A program made the position numbers and the translations under genes. The notes beneath the pieces are model-generated. The model was given only the letters and a program-made list of their open reading frames with translations. It searched no databases and was not told the DNA's origin. From contig NZ_JBHUHP010000010.1 in NCBI RefSeq assembly GCF_042682525.1, positions 186,001 to 250,000 on the forward strand: 64,000 nucleotides of DNA, read 5' to 3'. Source of the DNA: Blastococcus_B deserti (GTDB taxonomy: Bacteria; Actinomycetota; Actinomycetes; Mycobacteriales; Geodermatophilaceae). Every line of letters starts with the position of its first letter. Positions within the stretch are counted from its first letter, which is position 1. Below, one piece after another: positions 43,757 to 53,024 of this stretch.

Positions 43757-43829
43757 CGGAGGACCTCCGGGCGGGGCCGTACTGACCGGCCGGCCCCCGG
43801 GTCGTGGCCCGGCGTCTCCCAGGAAGCCG

Positions 43830-44501
43830 TTGTTCACTGGAACGGTGCGCCCTCCTTCGCCCGCCGCCCGTCCGGCTTCCGCCTACTGGCGCGGGTGGGA
43901 GGAGGTCCGCGCCGACCTGCGCAGCTCCGCCCGGATCGTCCTGGTCCTGGCGCTGGCCGGCCTCCCCACGGGGCTGGCCTGGTGGTGGCTGGCCCCGCGG
44001 GCGGAGTTCCGCGTCACCGGGACCGGACCGGTCGCCGTCGGCAACCCCTCCGACGAGCTGCTGGTGGCCGACGACGTCGTGTTCGCCCTCCTCCTCGCCG
44101 GCGTGGGCCTGCTGGCCGGCGCGGCGGCATGGTTCCTCCAGCGGCGAAGGGGAGTGGCCACGCTGCTGGCCCTCGCCGTGGGCACCTGCCTCACCGGCGT
44201 CGTCGCGTGGCAGGTCGGGCAGCTGCTGGGGGCCGGGCCGACCGAGGCGCAGCTCGCCGACGTGGGGGCGCTCGTGACGACCGGCCTGGACCTCGGGTCG
44301 CCGGCGCCTCTGGCGCTGGCGCCGTTCACGGCCGTGCTGGCCTACGTCGTGGCGGTCCTCGCCGCGCCGGGCGACGACCTGGGCCGCACCGAGCCCGACG
44401 ATGCCGCACCGGTCCGGGGCGCGCTGCCCGGCGGCGCGGAGCCGTTGCCCGAGGAGCGGCCCCTCGTCGACGTCCCCCCGGCCGGCCGCCCGCCGAGCTG
44501 A
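43830..44501 (+). CDS. DUF2567 family membrane protein
   Basis: 223 aa with about four hydrophobic segments (IVLVLALAGLPTGLAWWWLA; VVFALLLAGVGLLAGAAAWF; LLALAVGTCLTGVVAW; ALAPFTAVLAYVVAVLAA) and an acidic Pro-rich tail. It resembles actinobacterial DUF2567 proteins of unknown function. The TTG at 43830 has AGGAAG 4 bases upstream; GTG at 43845 is an alternative. Confidence 0.75.
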   Translation: MFTGTVRPPSPAARPASAYWRGWEEVRADLRSSARIVLVLALAGLPTGLAWWWLAPRAEFRVTGTGPVAVGNPSDELLVADDVVFALLLAGVGLLAGAAAWFLQRRRGVATLLALAVGTCLTGVVAWQVGQLLGAGPTEAQLADVGALVTTGLDLGSPAPLALAPFTAVLAYVVAVLAAPGDDLGRTEPDDAAPVRGALPGGAEPLPEERPLVDVPPAGRPPS

Positions 44502-44530
44502 ATCTGCTCGCCGGCCGTCGCCGGTGATGT

Positions 44531-44565
44531 GCGGAGGCCTGTGCACCGTGCACAACCGCCTCCGC
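44531..44565. promoter_or_regulatory. Large dyad upstream of the acyl-CoA ligase operon
   Basis: TGTGCACCGTGCACA (44540-44554) is a perfect 7-1-7 palindrome, nested in a second inverted repeat, GCGGAGGC (44531-44538) with GCCTCCGC (44558-44565). It lies about 114 bp before the ligase ATG and 30 bp after the preceding stop. It could be an operator, for instance for the PucR-type regulator at the operon's end, or a terminator of the DUF2567 gene. Confidence 0.5.
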
Positions 44566-44678
44566 GAAGTTCGTCCTCGCAGGACGTGGGCGGCAGCTCG
44601 GCGCGTCCTTAGTGTCCTTGATCACAGGGCACCGGTGGTGTCCGTCACACGACATCAGGTTTGAGGGGCGCGGAGCGC

Positions 44679-46142
44679 ATGTTCGGTCATCTGCCCTGGC
44701 AGCAGCCGCGGTCGGTCGCCGGTCGACCGTGCGTCCGGGACGACGGCGTGGAGCTGACCTACGCCGAGTTCGACGCGCGGATCGCCGCCTTCGCCGAGCA
44801 GCTGGCCGAGGCCGGCTTCGGGCGCGGGCACGTCCTGGCGGTCATGCTGCCCAACCGGGTGGAACTCCTCGTCGCGCTCTTCGCTGCCTGGCGCCTCGGC
44901 GGCGCGGCGACTCCCGTCAACCCGGTCTTCACCGCCAGCGAGGCCGACCACCAGATCGCCGACTCGGGCGCCGTCGTGGTGGTCAACCAGGGCCCGGACG
45001 CGCCCACGGGGGGCCGGCCGGTGATCCACGTCGGCGACATGCGCACCACCGTCACCGGTGCGCCGGTCGCCCCGGTGGCACTCCGGCCCGACGACCTGGC
45101 GCTGCTGATCTACACCAGTGGCTCCACGGGACGGCCCAAGGGGGTGATGCTCGACCACGCCAACGCCGAGGCCATGTCCAGCACGATGGCGGCGCACTTC
45201 GCGCTGACCGAGCGCGACCACTGCCTGCTGGTCCTGCCGCTGTTCCACGTCAACGCCATCATGGTCAGCGCCCTGGCGAGCTTCCGGTCCGGCGGTCAGC
45301 TCAGCATCGTCGGCAGCTTCTCGGCCAGCCGCTTCTTCGACCAGGTCGAGCGCCTGCGGCCCACGTACTTCTCCGCGGTGCCGACCATCTACGCCCTGCT
45401 GGCCTCCCTCCCCGAGCACGTCCGCCCCGACACGTCGTCGCTGCGCTTCGTCGTCTGCGGCGCCGCCCCGGTCTCCGCCGAGCTCCTGGACCGCTGCGAG
45501 GAGCGGTTCGGCTTCACGATGGTGGAGGGCTACGGCCTGACCGAGGGCACCTGCGCGTCGGCGTGCAACCCGGTCGACGGCGTGCGCAAGCTCGGCACCG
45601 TGGGCCCCGCCCTGCCCGGGCAGCGCATCGAGATCCGCGGCGGGGACGGCGCGGCCGTGCCGGCCGGGCAGGTCGGCGAGGTGGTCATCTCGGGCCCGAC
45701 CGTCATGCGCGGCTACCTGAACCAGCCCGACGCCACGGCGGAGACGCTGGTGGACGGCTGGCTGCGCACCGGCGACGTCGGCCGGCTGGACGAGGACGGC
45801 TACCTCACCATCGTCGACCGCGTGAAGGACATGATCATCCGGGGCGGGGAGAACATCTACCCCAAGGAGATCGAGGCCGTGCTGACCGCCGTGCCCGGCG
45901 TCCTCGAGGCGGCCGTCGTCGGCCGGCCGGACCCCGTGCTCGGGGAGTCGCCCGTGGCCTACGTGAGCCTTTACCCGGACGCCCGGGTCAGCGACGAGGA
46001 CCTGCTGGAGCACTGCCGGCGCCACCTCACCCGGGTGAAGGTCCCGGAGCGGATCGAGATCCTCGACGGCCTGCCCAAGAACCCGGTCGGCAAGACCGAC
46101 AAGCCGACCCTCCGCCGATCGCTGCAGCCGCAGCCGGTCTGA
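44679..46142 (+). CDS. AMP-dependent fatty acyl-CoA/acyl-AMP ligase
   Basis: ANL superfamily adenylating enzyme of 487 aa. YTSGSTGRPKG (145-155) is the P-loop, VEGYGLTEG the adenine motif, LRTGDVGRLDEDGYL binds the ribose, GGENIYPKEIE is the hinge region, and NPVGKTDK carries the catalytic lysine. It should activate a carboxylic acid, most likely a fatty acid, as adenylate and then CoA ester. ATG at 44679 is preferred over the upstream TTG at 44661 because GGAG and GAGGGGCG precede it. First gene of a four-gene operon. Confidence 0.9.
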   Translation: MFGHLPWQQPRSVAGRPCVRDDGVELTYAEFDARIAAFAEQLAEAGFGRGHVLAVMLPNRVELLVALFAAWRLGGAATPVNPVFTASEADHQIADSGAVVVVNQGPDAPTGGRPVIHVGDMRTTVTGAPVAPVALRPDDLALLIYTSGSTGRPKGVMLDHANAEAMSSTMAAHFALTERDHCLLVLPLFHVNAIMVSALASFRSGGQLSIVGSFSASRFFDQVERLRPTYFSAVPTIYALLASLPEHVRPDTSSLRFVVCGAAPVSAELLDRCEERFGFTMVEGYGLTEGTCASACNPVDGVRKLGTVGPALPGQRIEIRGGDGAAVPAGQVGEVVISGPTVMRGYLNQPDATAETLVDGWLRTGDVGRLDEDGYLTIVDRVKDMIIRGGENIYPKEIEAVLTAVPGVLEAAVVGRPDPVLGESPVAYVSLYPDARVSDEDLLEHCRRHLTRVKVPERIEILDGLPKNPVGKTDKPTLRRSLQPQPV

Positions 46143-46171
46143 CCGCACCTCCACCAGCAGCAGTTCCCACC

Positions 46172-46190
46172 GCACGAGCACCTCTCGTGC
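46172..46190 (+). other. Small intercistronic hairpin in the ligase operon
   Basis: GCACGAG (46172-46178) pairs perfectly with CTCGTGC (46184-46190) around CACCT. It is in the 79-bp gap between the ligase and the DUF3556 gene and may process or weaken the downstream message. Confidence 0.45.
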
Positions 46191-46221
46191 TGATCACCCC
46201 TGCCCGGACGAAGGAGCCCCC

Positions 46222-48027
46222 GTGGGATTCAAGACAGCAGACATGCCGCCGGTGGACCCGGCCCGGTACGAGTCGATGCCGTTCATGGAGCGGATGCGCA
46301 TGCTCGCCACGCACTGGTGCGAGTACGGCTTCGGCGGTCCCAAGACCAACCACATGCTCTACGTCTACAAGCTCGCCTTCTACGTGGTCGGCGGCTTCCT
46401 GGTGGTCGGCCTCACCACCCCCGGCCTGAGCCTGGGGGACCTCGGCGCGTGGTGGGGTGAGCCGATCGTCTACGAAAAGCTGATCGTCTGGACGGTCCTC
46501 TTCGAGATCACCGGCTGGGCTTCGTCATCCGGGCCGCTGGCCTTCAAGTTCAAGCCGTTCATCGGCGGCTTCCTCTACTGGTCACGGCGCAACACCCTCC
46601 GGCTGCCCCCGTGGCCGGGCAAGGTGCCCTTCACCGCCGGCGACCACCGCACCACCTTCGACGTCGCCCTGTACTCCCTGATCCTCGCCGATCTGCTGTT
46701 CCTCCTCCTGGGCCCCGGCGTGCGCACCGACGCCCTGCCCGGCAGCGAGGCCGGCCTGCTGCCGCAGTGGGCACTGCTGGCCTACGTCGGCCTGATCGTC
46801 GTCATGGGCCTGCGCGACCGGGTGGTCTTCCTGGCGGCGCGCTCCGAGCAGTACGTCGCGGTGCTCTTCTTCTTCGGCATCCTGAGCAACCACGTCGACA
46901 TGGTCCTGGCCGCCAAGATCGCGATGGTGACCATCTGGATGGGCGCCGGCGTCTCCAAGTTCGGGAAGCACTTCACCAACGTCGTCCCGCCGATGATGAG
47001 CAACACCCCGTGGCTCACGTCGCTGCGCTTCAAGCGGGCGCTCTACCGCGACTTCCCGAACGACCTCCGGCCGTCGAAGGTCGCCTGGGGCTTCGCGCAC
47101 ATCGGCGGCACGGTCGTCGAGCTGGTGCTGCCGCTGGTCCTGCTGTTCTCGACGAACTCCACCATCACGTGGCTGGCGATCGCCGGGATGATCTTCTTCC
47201 ACATCTTCATCACGTCGACCTTCCCGCTGGCCGTGCCGCTGGAGTGGAACGTGTTCTTCATGTTCGCCACGGCCTGGTTGTTCGGTGGGTTCCCCGCCGC
47301 CGACGGCTACGGCCTGGGTGACGTCAGCTCCCCGTGGCTGCTCGTGCCCATCGTGGCCGCCTTCGTCACCTTCCCGATCCTGGGCAACCTGCGCCCGGAC
47401 CTGGTGTCCTTCCTGCCGTCGATGCGGCAGTACGCCGGCAACTGGGCGTCGGCGACCTGGGCGTTCCGCGGCGACGACGCGGAGGACAAGCTGAACCGCC
47501 ACCTGGTCAAGTTCAACGCCAACCAGGTCGACCAGCTCTCCGGCGCGTTCGGCAAGGAGATCGCGGAGATCTTCATGCAGAAGGCCATGGCCTGGCGGAC
47601 CATGCACAGCCAGGGACGCGGCCTGATGTCGCTGATGATGCGGCACCTCGACCGGCTGGAGGACTACCGCATCCGCGAGGGCGAGTTCGTCTGCACCACG
47701 CTGGTGGGCTGGCAGTTCGGCGACGCCCACCTGCACAACGAGCAGACCATCACGGCGGTCCAGAAGCGCTGCGCATTCGAGCCGGGCGAGTGCATCGTCG
47801 TCTGGGTGGAGTCCCAGCCGATCCACCGCGGCACCCAGGAGTACAAGGTCATCGACGCCGCCCTGGGCGTCGTCGAGCGGGGCTACTACCGGGTCGCCGA
47901 CGCGGTCGAGGAGCAGCCGTGGCTGCCCAACGGGCCCATCCCGCACACCGTCACGTGGCGGGCCCAGGGCTACACCCCGGCGGGGGAGCACCCCCACCCG
48001 GTCGTCCGTGCCAGTGTGACTGCATGA
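46222..48027 (+). CDS. DUF3556 multi-pass membrane protein
   Basis: 601-aa protein of the actinobacterial DUF3556 family, function unknown. Residues 1-50 are soluble with PFMERMRMLATHWCEYGFGGP. About eight to nine membrane helices follow to residue about 400, including VSKFGKHFTNVVPPMMSNTP and FHIFITSTFPLAVPLEWN. The last 190 residues are a soluble domain (KLNRHLVKFNANQVDQLSG; VCTTLVGWQFGDAHLHNEQ). The membrane part loosely recalls HTTM/gamma-carboxylase-like proteins; that is a guess. GTG at 46222 has GAAGGAG upstream. The stop overlaps the next gene (ATGA). Confidence 0.85.
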   Translation: MGFKTADMPPVDPARYESMPFMERMRMLATHWCEYGFGGPKTNHMLYVYKLAFYVVGGFLVVGLTTPGLSLGDLGAWWGEPIVYEKLIVWTVLFEITGWASSSGPLAFKFKPFIGGFLYWSRRNTLRLPPWPGKVPFTAGDHRTTFDVALYSLILADLLFLLLGPGVRTDALPGSEAGLLPQWALLAYVGLIVVMGLRDRVVFLAARSEQYVAVLFFFGILSNHVDMVLAAKIAMVTIWMGAGVSKFGKHFTNVVPPMMSNTPWLTSLRFKRALYRDFPNDLRPSKVAWGFAHIGGTVVELVLPLVLLFSTNSTITWLAIAGMIFFHIFITSTFPLAVPLEWNVFFMFATAWLFGGFPAADGYGLGDVSSPWLLVPIVAAFVTFPILGNLRPDLVSFLPSMRQYAGNWASATWAFRGDDAEDKLNRHLVKFNANQVDQLSGAFGKEIAEIFMQKAMAWRTMHSQGRGLMSLMMRHLDRLEDYRIREGEFVCTTLVGWQFGDAHLHNEQTITAVQKRCAFEPGECIVVWVESQPIHRGTQEYKVIDAALGVVERGYYRVADAVEEQPWLPNGPIPHTVTWRAQGYTPAGEHPHPVVRASVTA

Positions 48028-49439
48028 CAGACGCAGTCGTGGTCGGCAGCGGGCCCAACGGGCTCGCTGCCGCCCTCACGCTCGCCGCTGCGGGCCTCGG
48101 GGTCACGGTCCTGGAGGCCTCCGACACCATCGGCGGGGGAACCCGCAGCGGCGAGCTGACCCTGCCCGGGCTGGTGCACGACCACTGCTCGGCCCTGCAC
48201 CCCCTGGCGGTCGACACGCCGTTCTCGCGGTCGTTCGACCTCGGTGGCGCCGGGCTGACCTGGCGGTGGGCCCCCGTCGAGTACGCCCACCCCCTGGACG
48301 GCGGCCGCGGTGCCGCCGTCCGGCGGTCGGTGGAGGACACCGCCGCAGGGCTGGGCGAGGACGCCCGCGCCTGGCGCCGGGTCTTCGGGCCGTTGACCGA
48401 GCGGTTCGACGCCATCACCGAGGACTTCCTCCGCCCGATGCTGCACGTGCCGCGGCATCCGCTGGCGCTGGGCCGCTTCGGTGCCTACTCGATGCTCCCC
48501 GCCTCGCTCCTGGCCCGGCGGTGGTCCACTCCCGAGGGCCGCGCGCTGTTCGCCGGCATCACCGCGCACGCCTTCCGGCCCTTCGACACCCCCGCGTCGT
48601 CGGCCATCGGACTGGCGCTGGGTGTCGCCGCTCACCGATACGGCTGGCCCGCTGCCGAGGGCGGTTCCGCCGCGATCGCCCGGGCCATGGCCGAGCTGCT
48701 CGCCGGCTACGGCGCCAAGATCGAGACCGGGGTGACCGTGCGCTCGCTCGCCGAGGTCGGGAACGCCGACGTGGTCATGCTCGACGTCGCCCCGGCGGCC
48801 GCCGCCGACATCGTGGGTGACCGGATGCCGGCCCGGATCGCCCGGGCGCTGCGGCGGTTCCGGCACGGGCCCGCGGCGTTCAAGGTCGAGTTCGCCGTCG
48901 AGGGCGGCGTGCCCTGGACCCACGCCGACTCCCGGCTGGCCGGCACCGTGCACGTCGGCGGCTCCTTCGAGGAGATCGCCGACGCCGAGCGGGAGGTCCG
49001 CCGCGGGCGGATGCCGGAGAACCCGTTCGTGCTCGTGGGCCAGCAGTACCTGGCCGACCCGTCCCGGTCCGCGGGCGACGTCCACCCGCTCTACGCCTAC
49101 GCGCACGTGCCGGCGGGCTGGGCCGGCGACGCCACGGAGGCCATCGAGCGCCAGATCGAGCGGTTCGCGCCCGGCTTCCGCGACCGGATCCTGGCCCGCC
49201 ACGTCACCTCTCCCGCCGCGATGGAGGCGTACAACCCCAACTACGTGGCCGGGGACATCGTGACCGGCGCCAACGATGCCCTGCAGCTGGTCTTCCGGCC
49301 TCGGGTGGCCCTGGATCCGTACACGGTCGGCGTCGACGGCGTGTACCTGTGCTCGGCGGCCACGCCGCCGGGGGCCGGCGCCCACGGGATGTGCGGCTAC
49401 AACGCCGCGCGGTCCGCCCTGGCGCGGCTGGCGCGGTGA
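48024..49439 (+). CDS. FAD-dependent oxidoreductase, phytoene desaturase/CrtI-like
   Basis: Flavoprotein of 471 aa with the N-terminal dinucleotide fold VVGSGPNGLAAALTLAAAG and LEASDTIGGGTRSGELTLPG, as in phytoene desaturase and saturase relatives. The C-terminal FAD segment GVYLCSAATPPGAGAHGMCG is present. No other carotenoid genes are nearby, so the substrate is more likely a lipid handled by the neighbouring ligase and DUF3556 protein. ATG at 48024 overlaps the DUF3556 stop, and its own stop overlaps the regulator start. Confidence 0.88.
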   Translation: MTDAVVVGSGPNGLAAALTLAAAGLGVTVLEASDTIGGGTRSGELTLPGLVHDHCSALHPLAVDTPFSRSFDLGGAGLTWRWAPVEYAHPLDGGRGAAVRRSVEDTAAGLGEDARAWRRVFGPLTERFDAITEDFLRPMLHVPRHPLALGRFGAYSMLPASLLARRWSTPEGRALFAGITAHAFRPFDTPASSAIGLALGVAAHRYGWPAAEGGSAAIARAMAELLAGYGAKIETGVTVRSLAEVGNADVVMLDVAPAAAADIVGDRMPARIARALRRFRHGPAAFKVEFAVEGGVPWTHADSRLAGTVHVGGSFEEIADAEREVRRGRMPENPFVLVGQQYLADPSRSAGDVHPLYAYAHVPAGWAGDATEAIERQIERFAPGFRDRILARHVTSPAAMEAYNPNYVAGDIVTGANDALQLVFRPRVALDPYTVGVDGVYLCSAATPPGAGAHGMCGYNAARSALARLAR

Positions 49440-50749
49440 CGACCGCGATGCGGGCGGAGCAAGCGGGTGCCGGCGGGAGAGAGGTCCCGCCGGAGCGGGT
49501 GAAGGCCCTGGTGGCCGAGGCCGCGCTGCGGCTGGACCGCCGGCAGCCGCAGATCGCGCGGATGATGAGCGACCTGATCGCCCGCGAGATCAAATCCCTC
49601 GACGTCGACCAGGTCTTCCTCGAGCTCCTCCGCGCGAGCGTGGACGCCAACACGAAGACGATCACGCACATCCTGATCAACGACATCCCGATCGAGCGCC
49701 TGCAACCGACCACGGCCGCGGTCGAGTACGCGCTGCGGCTCGCGCAGCGGGACATCCCGGCGAACTCCCTGGTCCGCGCCTACAGCGTGGGCAAGGACGA
49801 CTTCATCGAGCAGACCTTCCCCGACGTCCAGGCGCTGGACTGCTCGCCCGAGGAGAAGTTCGCCGTCCTGCAGCACATGTCGTCGGTGGTGGGCCGGTAC
49901 ATCGACTGGATCTCGCAGTACGTGTTCGACGTCTACGAGCAGGAGCGCGAGCGCTGGATCACCACCCAGGGCAACGTGCGCGCCACCCTCATCCACGACG
50001 TCCTCAACCGGCGCACGGTGAACCCGCGCGAGTTCGAGCGCGAGACGCGCTACCGGCTCGACGCCCACCACCTGGGCATGGTGGTCTGGTCGGTGCGCAG
50101 GGAACCGGCGCCCGACGAGCTGCGGATCATGACGCAGGTCGTGACGAAGGCAGCCGCGACCGCCGGCTGCTCGGGCCCGCCGCTGATCACGGCGGTGGAC
50201 CGCACGACCGCGTGGGCCTGGTTGCCCTTCGTCGTGCGGCCGGCGCACCTGGACATGGAGCAGCTGCGCGAGATCGTGGACCTGGCGGGCGTGTGCCGGG
50301 CCGCCTTCGGCCTGTCCGGCGCCGGCCTCGCCGGGTTCCGGCGCACCCACGCCCAGGCGCAGGCCGCGCGCCGCGTCGCCGTGACCTCCGGCGAGACGGC
50401 CCCGGCCATCAGCTTCGGCGACGACGGTGTCGCGATCACGTCCCTGCTGGCCAACGACCTGGAGTCCACCAGGGCCTGGGTCGCCGAGGTCCTCGGCCCG
50501 CTCGCGTCCGACACGGAGAGCGCGCGGTCGCTGCGGGAGACGCTGCGCGTCTTCTTCCTCACCGGTGAGAGCTACACGGACACCGCAAGGATCATGCAGC
50601 TGCACCGCAACACCGTGAAGTACCGCGTCAGCAAGGCGCTCAGCCACGGCGAGACGGCCATCAGCACCAACCGGGTCGACCTGGCCGTGGCGCTCAGCGT
50701 CTGCCATTTCCTCGGTCTGGCCGTGCTCAGCGAGCGCGCCGGGCAGTGA
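49436..50749 (+). CDS. PucR/CdaR-type helix-turn-helix regulator
   Basis: 437-aa regulator. The central region (about 150-330) looks like a GGDEF-like CdaR sensor domain without catalytic motifs. The C-terminus has the PucR HTH, RETLRVFFLTGESYTDTARIM then LHRNTVKYRVSKA, characteristic of the family. GTG at 49436 is in a 4-base overlap with the oxidoreductase gene. Being the last gene of the operon suggests it regulates the operon itself, possibly at the dyad at 44531-44565. Confidence 0.88.
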   Translation: MTTAMRAEQAGAGGREVPPERVKALVAEAALRLDRRQPQIARMMSDLIAREIKSLDVDQVFLELLRASVDANTKTITHILINDIPIERLQPTTAAVEYALRLAQRDIPANSLVRAYSVGKDDFIEQTFPDVQALDCSPEEKFAVLQHMSSVVGRYIDWISQYVFDVYEQERERWITTQGNVRATLIHDVLNRRTVNPREFERETRYRLDAHHLGMVVWSVRREPAPDELRIMTQVVTKAAATAGCSGPPLITAVDRTTAWAWLPFVVRPAHLDMEQLREIVDLAGVCRAAFGLSGAGLAGFRRTHAQAQAARRVAVTSGETAPAISFGDDGVAITSLLANDLESTRAWVAEVLGPLASDTESARSLRETLRVFFLTGESYTDTARIMQLHRNTVKYRVSKALSHGETAISTNRVDLAVALSVCHFLGLAVLSERAGQ

Positions 50750-50779
50750 TCCGGCGGCCCGGGGACCCGGCCGCGCCGC

Positions 50780-51613
50780 TCAGTTGACGGTCATGGGGAC
50801 GGCGAACTGCTGGAGCGGCACCGGCACGGCGCCCAGCGTCTGCAGCAGCGTCAGCTCGCGGCGCAGCAGGCGGGCCTCCAGCGTCAGGCGCCGGCGGGTG
50901 GCCGACTCGGCGAGCAGGGCCTGGCGGTCGTCGGTGGTCAGCAGGGCGGCCGAGGCCACCAGGTAGGACAGCGCCGTCGGGTCGTCGCCGACCGCGTCGA
51001 GCCGGACGGCGGTCTCCGCGTCGACCGCGGGCCCGCCGCCGTCGGCGTCGCCACCGGTGCCGAGTCCGGAGACCTCGGCGACATAGTGGGTGAACAGGTC
51101 CCGGACGGCGTGGGACAGGAGGTCCAGGGAGCCGCGGGCGACGGCGGCGACGACCTCGTCGAGGCTCTCGTCGCACGGCACGGCGGCCTCGGTGACGCCC
51201 GGGACGAGCAGGCCGTCGGTGTCGCCGGCCGCCTCCTCCGCGGCCTCCTCCTCGGCCAGCCACTCGACCTCTCCCCGCAGGTAGGGCGGGTCGTCGGCGA
51301 CCACGACGTCCACCAGCCGGAAGCGCTCACCGCCTACGGTGGTGATCCGGAACCCGCCGTCGGGCTGCTGGCGCACCGACCGGACCCGGGCCGTGCAGCC
51401 CACGTCGTAGAGCGCCGCAGCCGGCGCCACCCGCTCCACCTCCCAGCCCTGCCGGATCGCCACCACACCGAAGAACCGCCGGTCGCCGGCCTCGGGGAGG
51501 CTCAGCAGGTCGCGCACCAGCCGCCGGTACCGCGGCTCGAAGATCTGCAGGGGCAGGACGACGCCGGGGAACAGAGGGGTCCCGAGCGGGAACAAGGGGA
51601 TGAGCTCACCCAT
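50780..51613 (-). CDS. LON peptidase substrate-binding-domain protein
   Basis: Stand-alone N-terminal domain of Lon protease (PF02190), 277 aa, without ATPase or protease parts. It opens IPLFPLGTPLFPGVVLPLQIFEPRYR, the domain's signature, followed by FFGVVAIRQGWEVE, and has a long helical C-terminal half. Such proteins are widespread in actinobacteria; the role is unclear, perhaps substrate recognition. Start at 51613 is the ATG of MGELIPLFPL. It is divergent from hisD. Confidence 0.9.
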   Translation of the reverse strand: MGELIPLFPLGTPLFPGVVLPLQIFEPRYRRLVRDLLSLPEAGDRRFFGVVAIRQGWEVERVAPAAALYDVGCTARVRSVRQQPDGGFRITTVGGERFRLVDVVVADDPPYLRGEVEWLAEEEAAEEAAGDTDGLLVPGVTEAAVPCDESLDEVVAAVARGSLDLLSHAVRDLFTHYVAEVSGLGTGGDADGGGPAVDAETAVRLDAVGDDPTALSYLVASAALLTTDDRQALLAESATRRRLTLEARLLRRELTLLQTLGAVPVPLQQFAVPMTVN

Positions 51614-51719
51614 CACCCCACCGTACGGGCGGCGGACGGGGGCGCGCCGCCGCTGGCTACCCTGGAGTTCCCCCGTCGCGCGCTGTGCGCACATCCGCCC
51701 ACCACCCCGGAGGCCTCCC

Positions 51720-53024
51720 GTGCTCGCCCGCATCGACCTGCGTGGATCGGCGCTGCCCGGGCCGCGCGACCTGGCCGCACTCCTCCCGCGGGCCGGCACC
51801 GACATCGACTCGGTCATGGCGACGGTCCGCCCGCTGTGCGAGGACGTGCGCGTCCGGGGCGCCCAGGCGGTCCGCGAGATCACCGCCCGTCTCGACGGCG
51901 TGGACAACGAGGACTTCGCCGTGCCGCAGGAGGCGCTCGACCGGGCCCTCGCCGCGTGCGACCCGACGCTCCGTGCCGCCCTCGAGGAGGCCATCACCCG
52001 GGTGCGGACGGTGCACGCCGACCAGCGGCGCACCGACGTGACGACCGAGGTGGTCCCCGGGGGCACGGTCACCGAGCGCTGGGTCCCGGTGCGCCGCGTG
52101 GGCCTCTACGTGCCCGGCGGCCTGGCACCGCTGCTGTCGAGCGTCGTCATGAACGTCGTCCCCGCCCAGATCGCGGGGGTGGAGTCGATCGCTGTGGCGT
52201 CACCGCCGCAGCGCGACCACGGCGGGCTGCCCGACCCCGGGGTGCTCGCGGCCTGCGCGCTGCTGGGGGTCACCGAGGTCTACGCCGTCGGCGGGGCGCA
52301 GGCGGTCGCGGTGTTCGGCTACGGCGCGGGTTCCTGCGAGCCGGTCGACATGGTCACCGGCCCGGGCAACGTCTACGTGACGGCGGCCAAGCGGCTGCTG
52401 CGCGGGCTGATCGGGATCGACTCGGAGGCCGGCCCCACCGAGGTCGCGATCCTGGCCGACGACATCGCCGACCCGGCGCACGTCGCGGCGGACCTGATCA
52501 GCCAGGCCGAGCACGACCCGTTGGCCGGAGCGGTGCTGGTGACGCCCAGCGAGGCGCTCGCCGACGCCATCCTGGACCTGGTGCCCGGTCAGGTCGCGGC
52601 CACCAAGCACTCCGACCGCATCGCGACCGCGCTCGACGGGACCCAGTCGGGCATCGTGCTCGTCGACGACCTCGAGGCGGGGCTGCGGGTGGTCGACGCG
52701 TACGCCGCCGAGCACCTGGAGATCCAGACCCGGGACGCGCGGGAGGTGGCGGCGCGGGTCCGCAACGCCGGAGCGATCTTCGTGGGCGCCTGGTCGCCGG
52801 TGTCGCTGGGCGACTACTGCGCCGGCTCGAACCACGTGCTGCCCACGGGCGGGTGCGCGCGGTTCTCCAGCGGCCTGTCGGTGCAGTCGTTCCTGCGCGG
52901 CATCCACGTCGTGGAGTACGACCGGCAGGCGCTGGCCGGCGTGGCCGGGCACATCGACGCCCTCGCCGGCGCGGAGGACCTGCCGGCCCACGCGGCCGCC
53001 GTCAGGATCCGGCAGAACCGCTGA
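51720..53024 (+). CDS. hisD: Histidinol dehydrogenase HisD
   Basis: Zn-dependent NAD enzyme doing the last two oxidations of histidine synthesis. 434 aa with RVGLYVPGGLAPLLSSVVMN, VDMVTGPGNVYVTAAKR, GIDSEAGPTEVAILAD, AAEHLEIQ and AGSNHVLPTGG, all family signatures including the Zn-site histidines. GTG at 51720 has CCGGAGG upstream. Its stop overlaps hisC (TGATG). Confidence 0.96.
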   Translation: MLARIDLRGSALPGPRDLAALLPRAGTDIDSVMATVRPLCEDVRVRGAQAVREITARLDGVDNEDFAVPQEALDRALAACDPTLRAALEEAITRVRTVHADQRRTDVTTEVVPGGTVTERWVPVRRVGLYVPGGLAPLLSSVVMNVVPAQIAGVESIAVASPPQRDHGGLPDPGVLAACALLGVTEVYAVGGAQAVAVFGYGAGSCEPVDMVTGPGNVYVTAAKRLLRGLIGIDSEAGPTEVAILADDIADPAHVAADLISQAEHDPLAGAVLVTPSEALADAILDLVPGQVAATKHSDRIATALDGTQSGIVLVDDLEAGLRVVDAYAAEHLEIQTRDAREVAARVRNAGAIFVGAWSPVSLGDYCAGSNHVLPTGGCARFSSGLSVQSFLRGIHVVEYDRQALAGVAGHIDALAGAEDLPAHAAAVRIRQNR

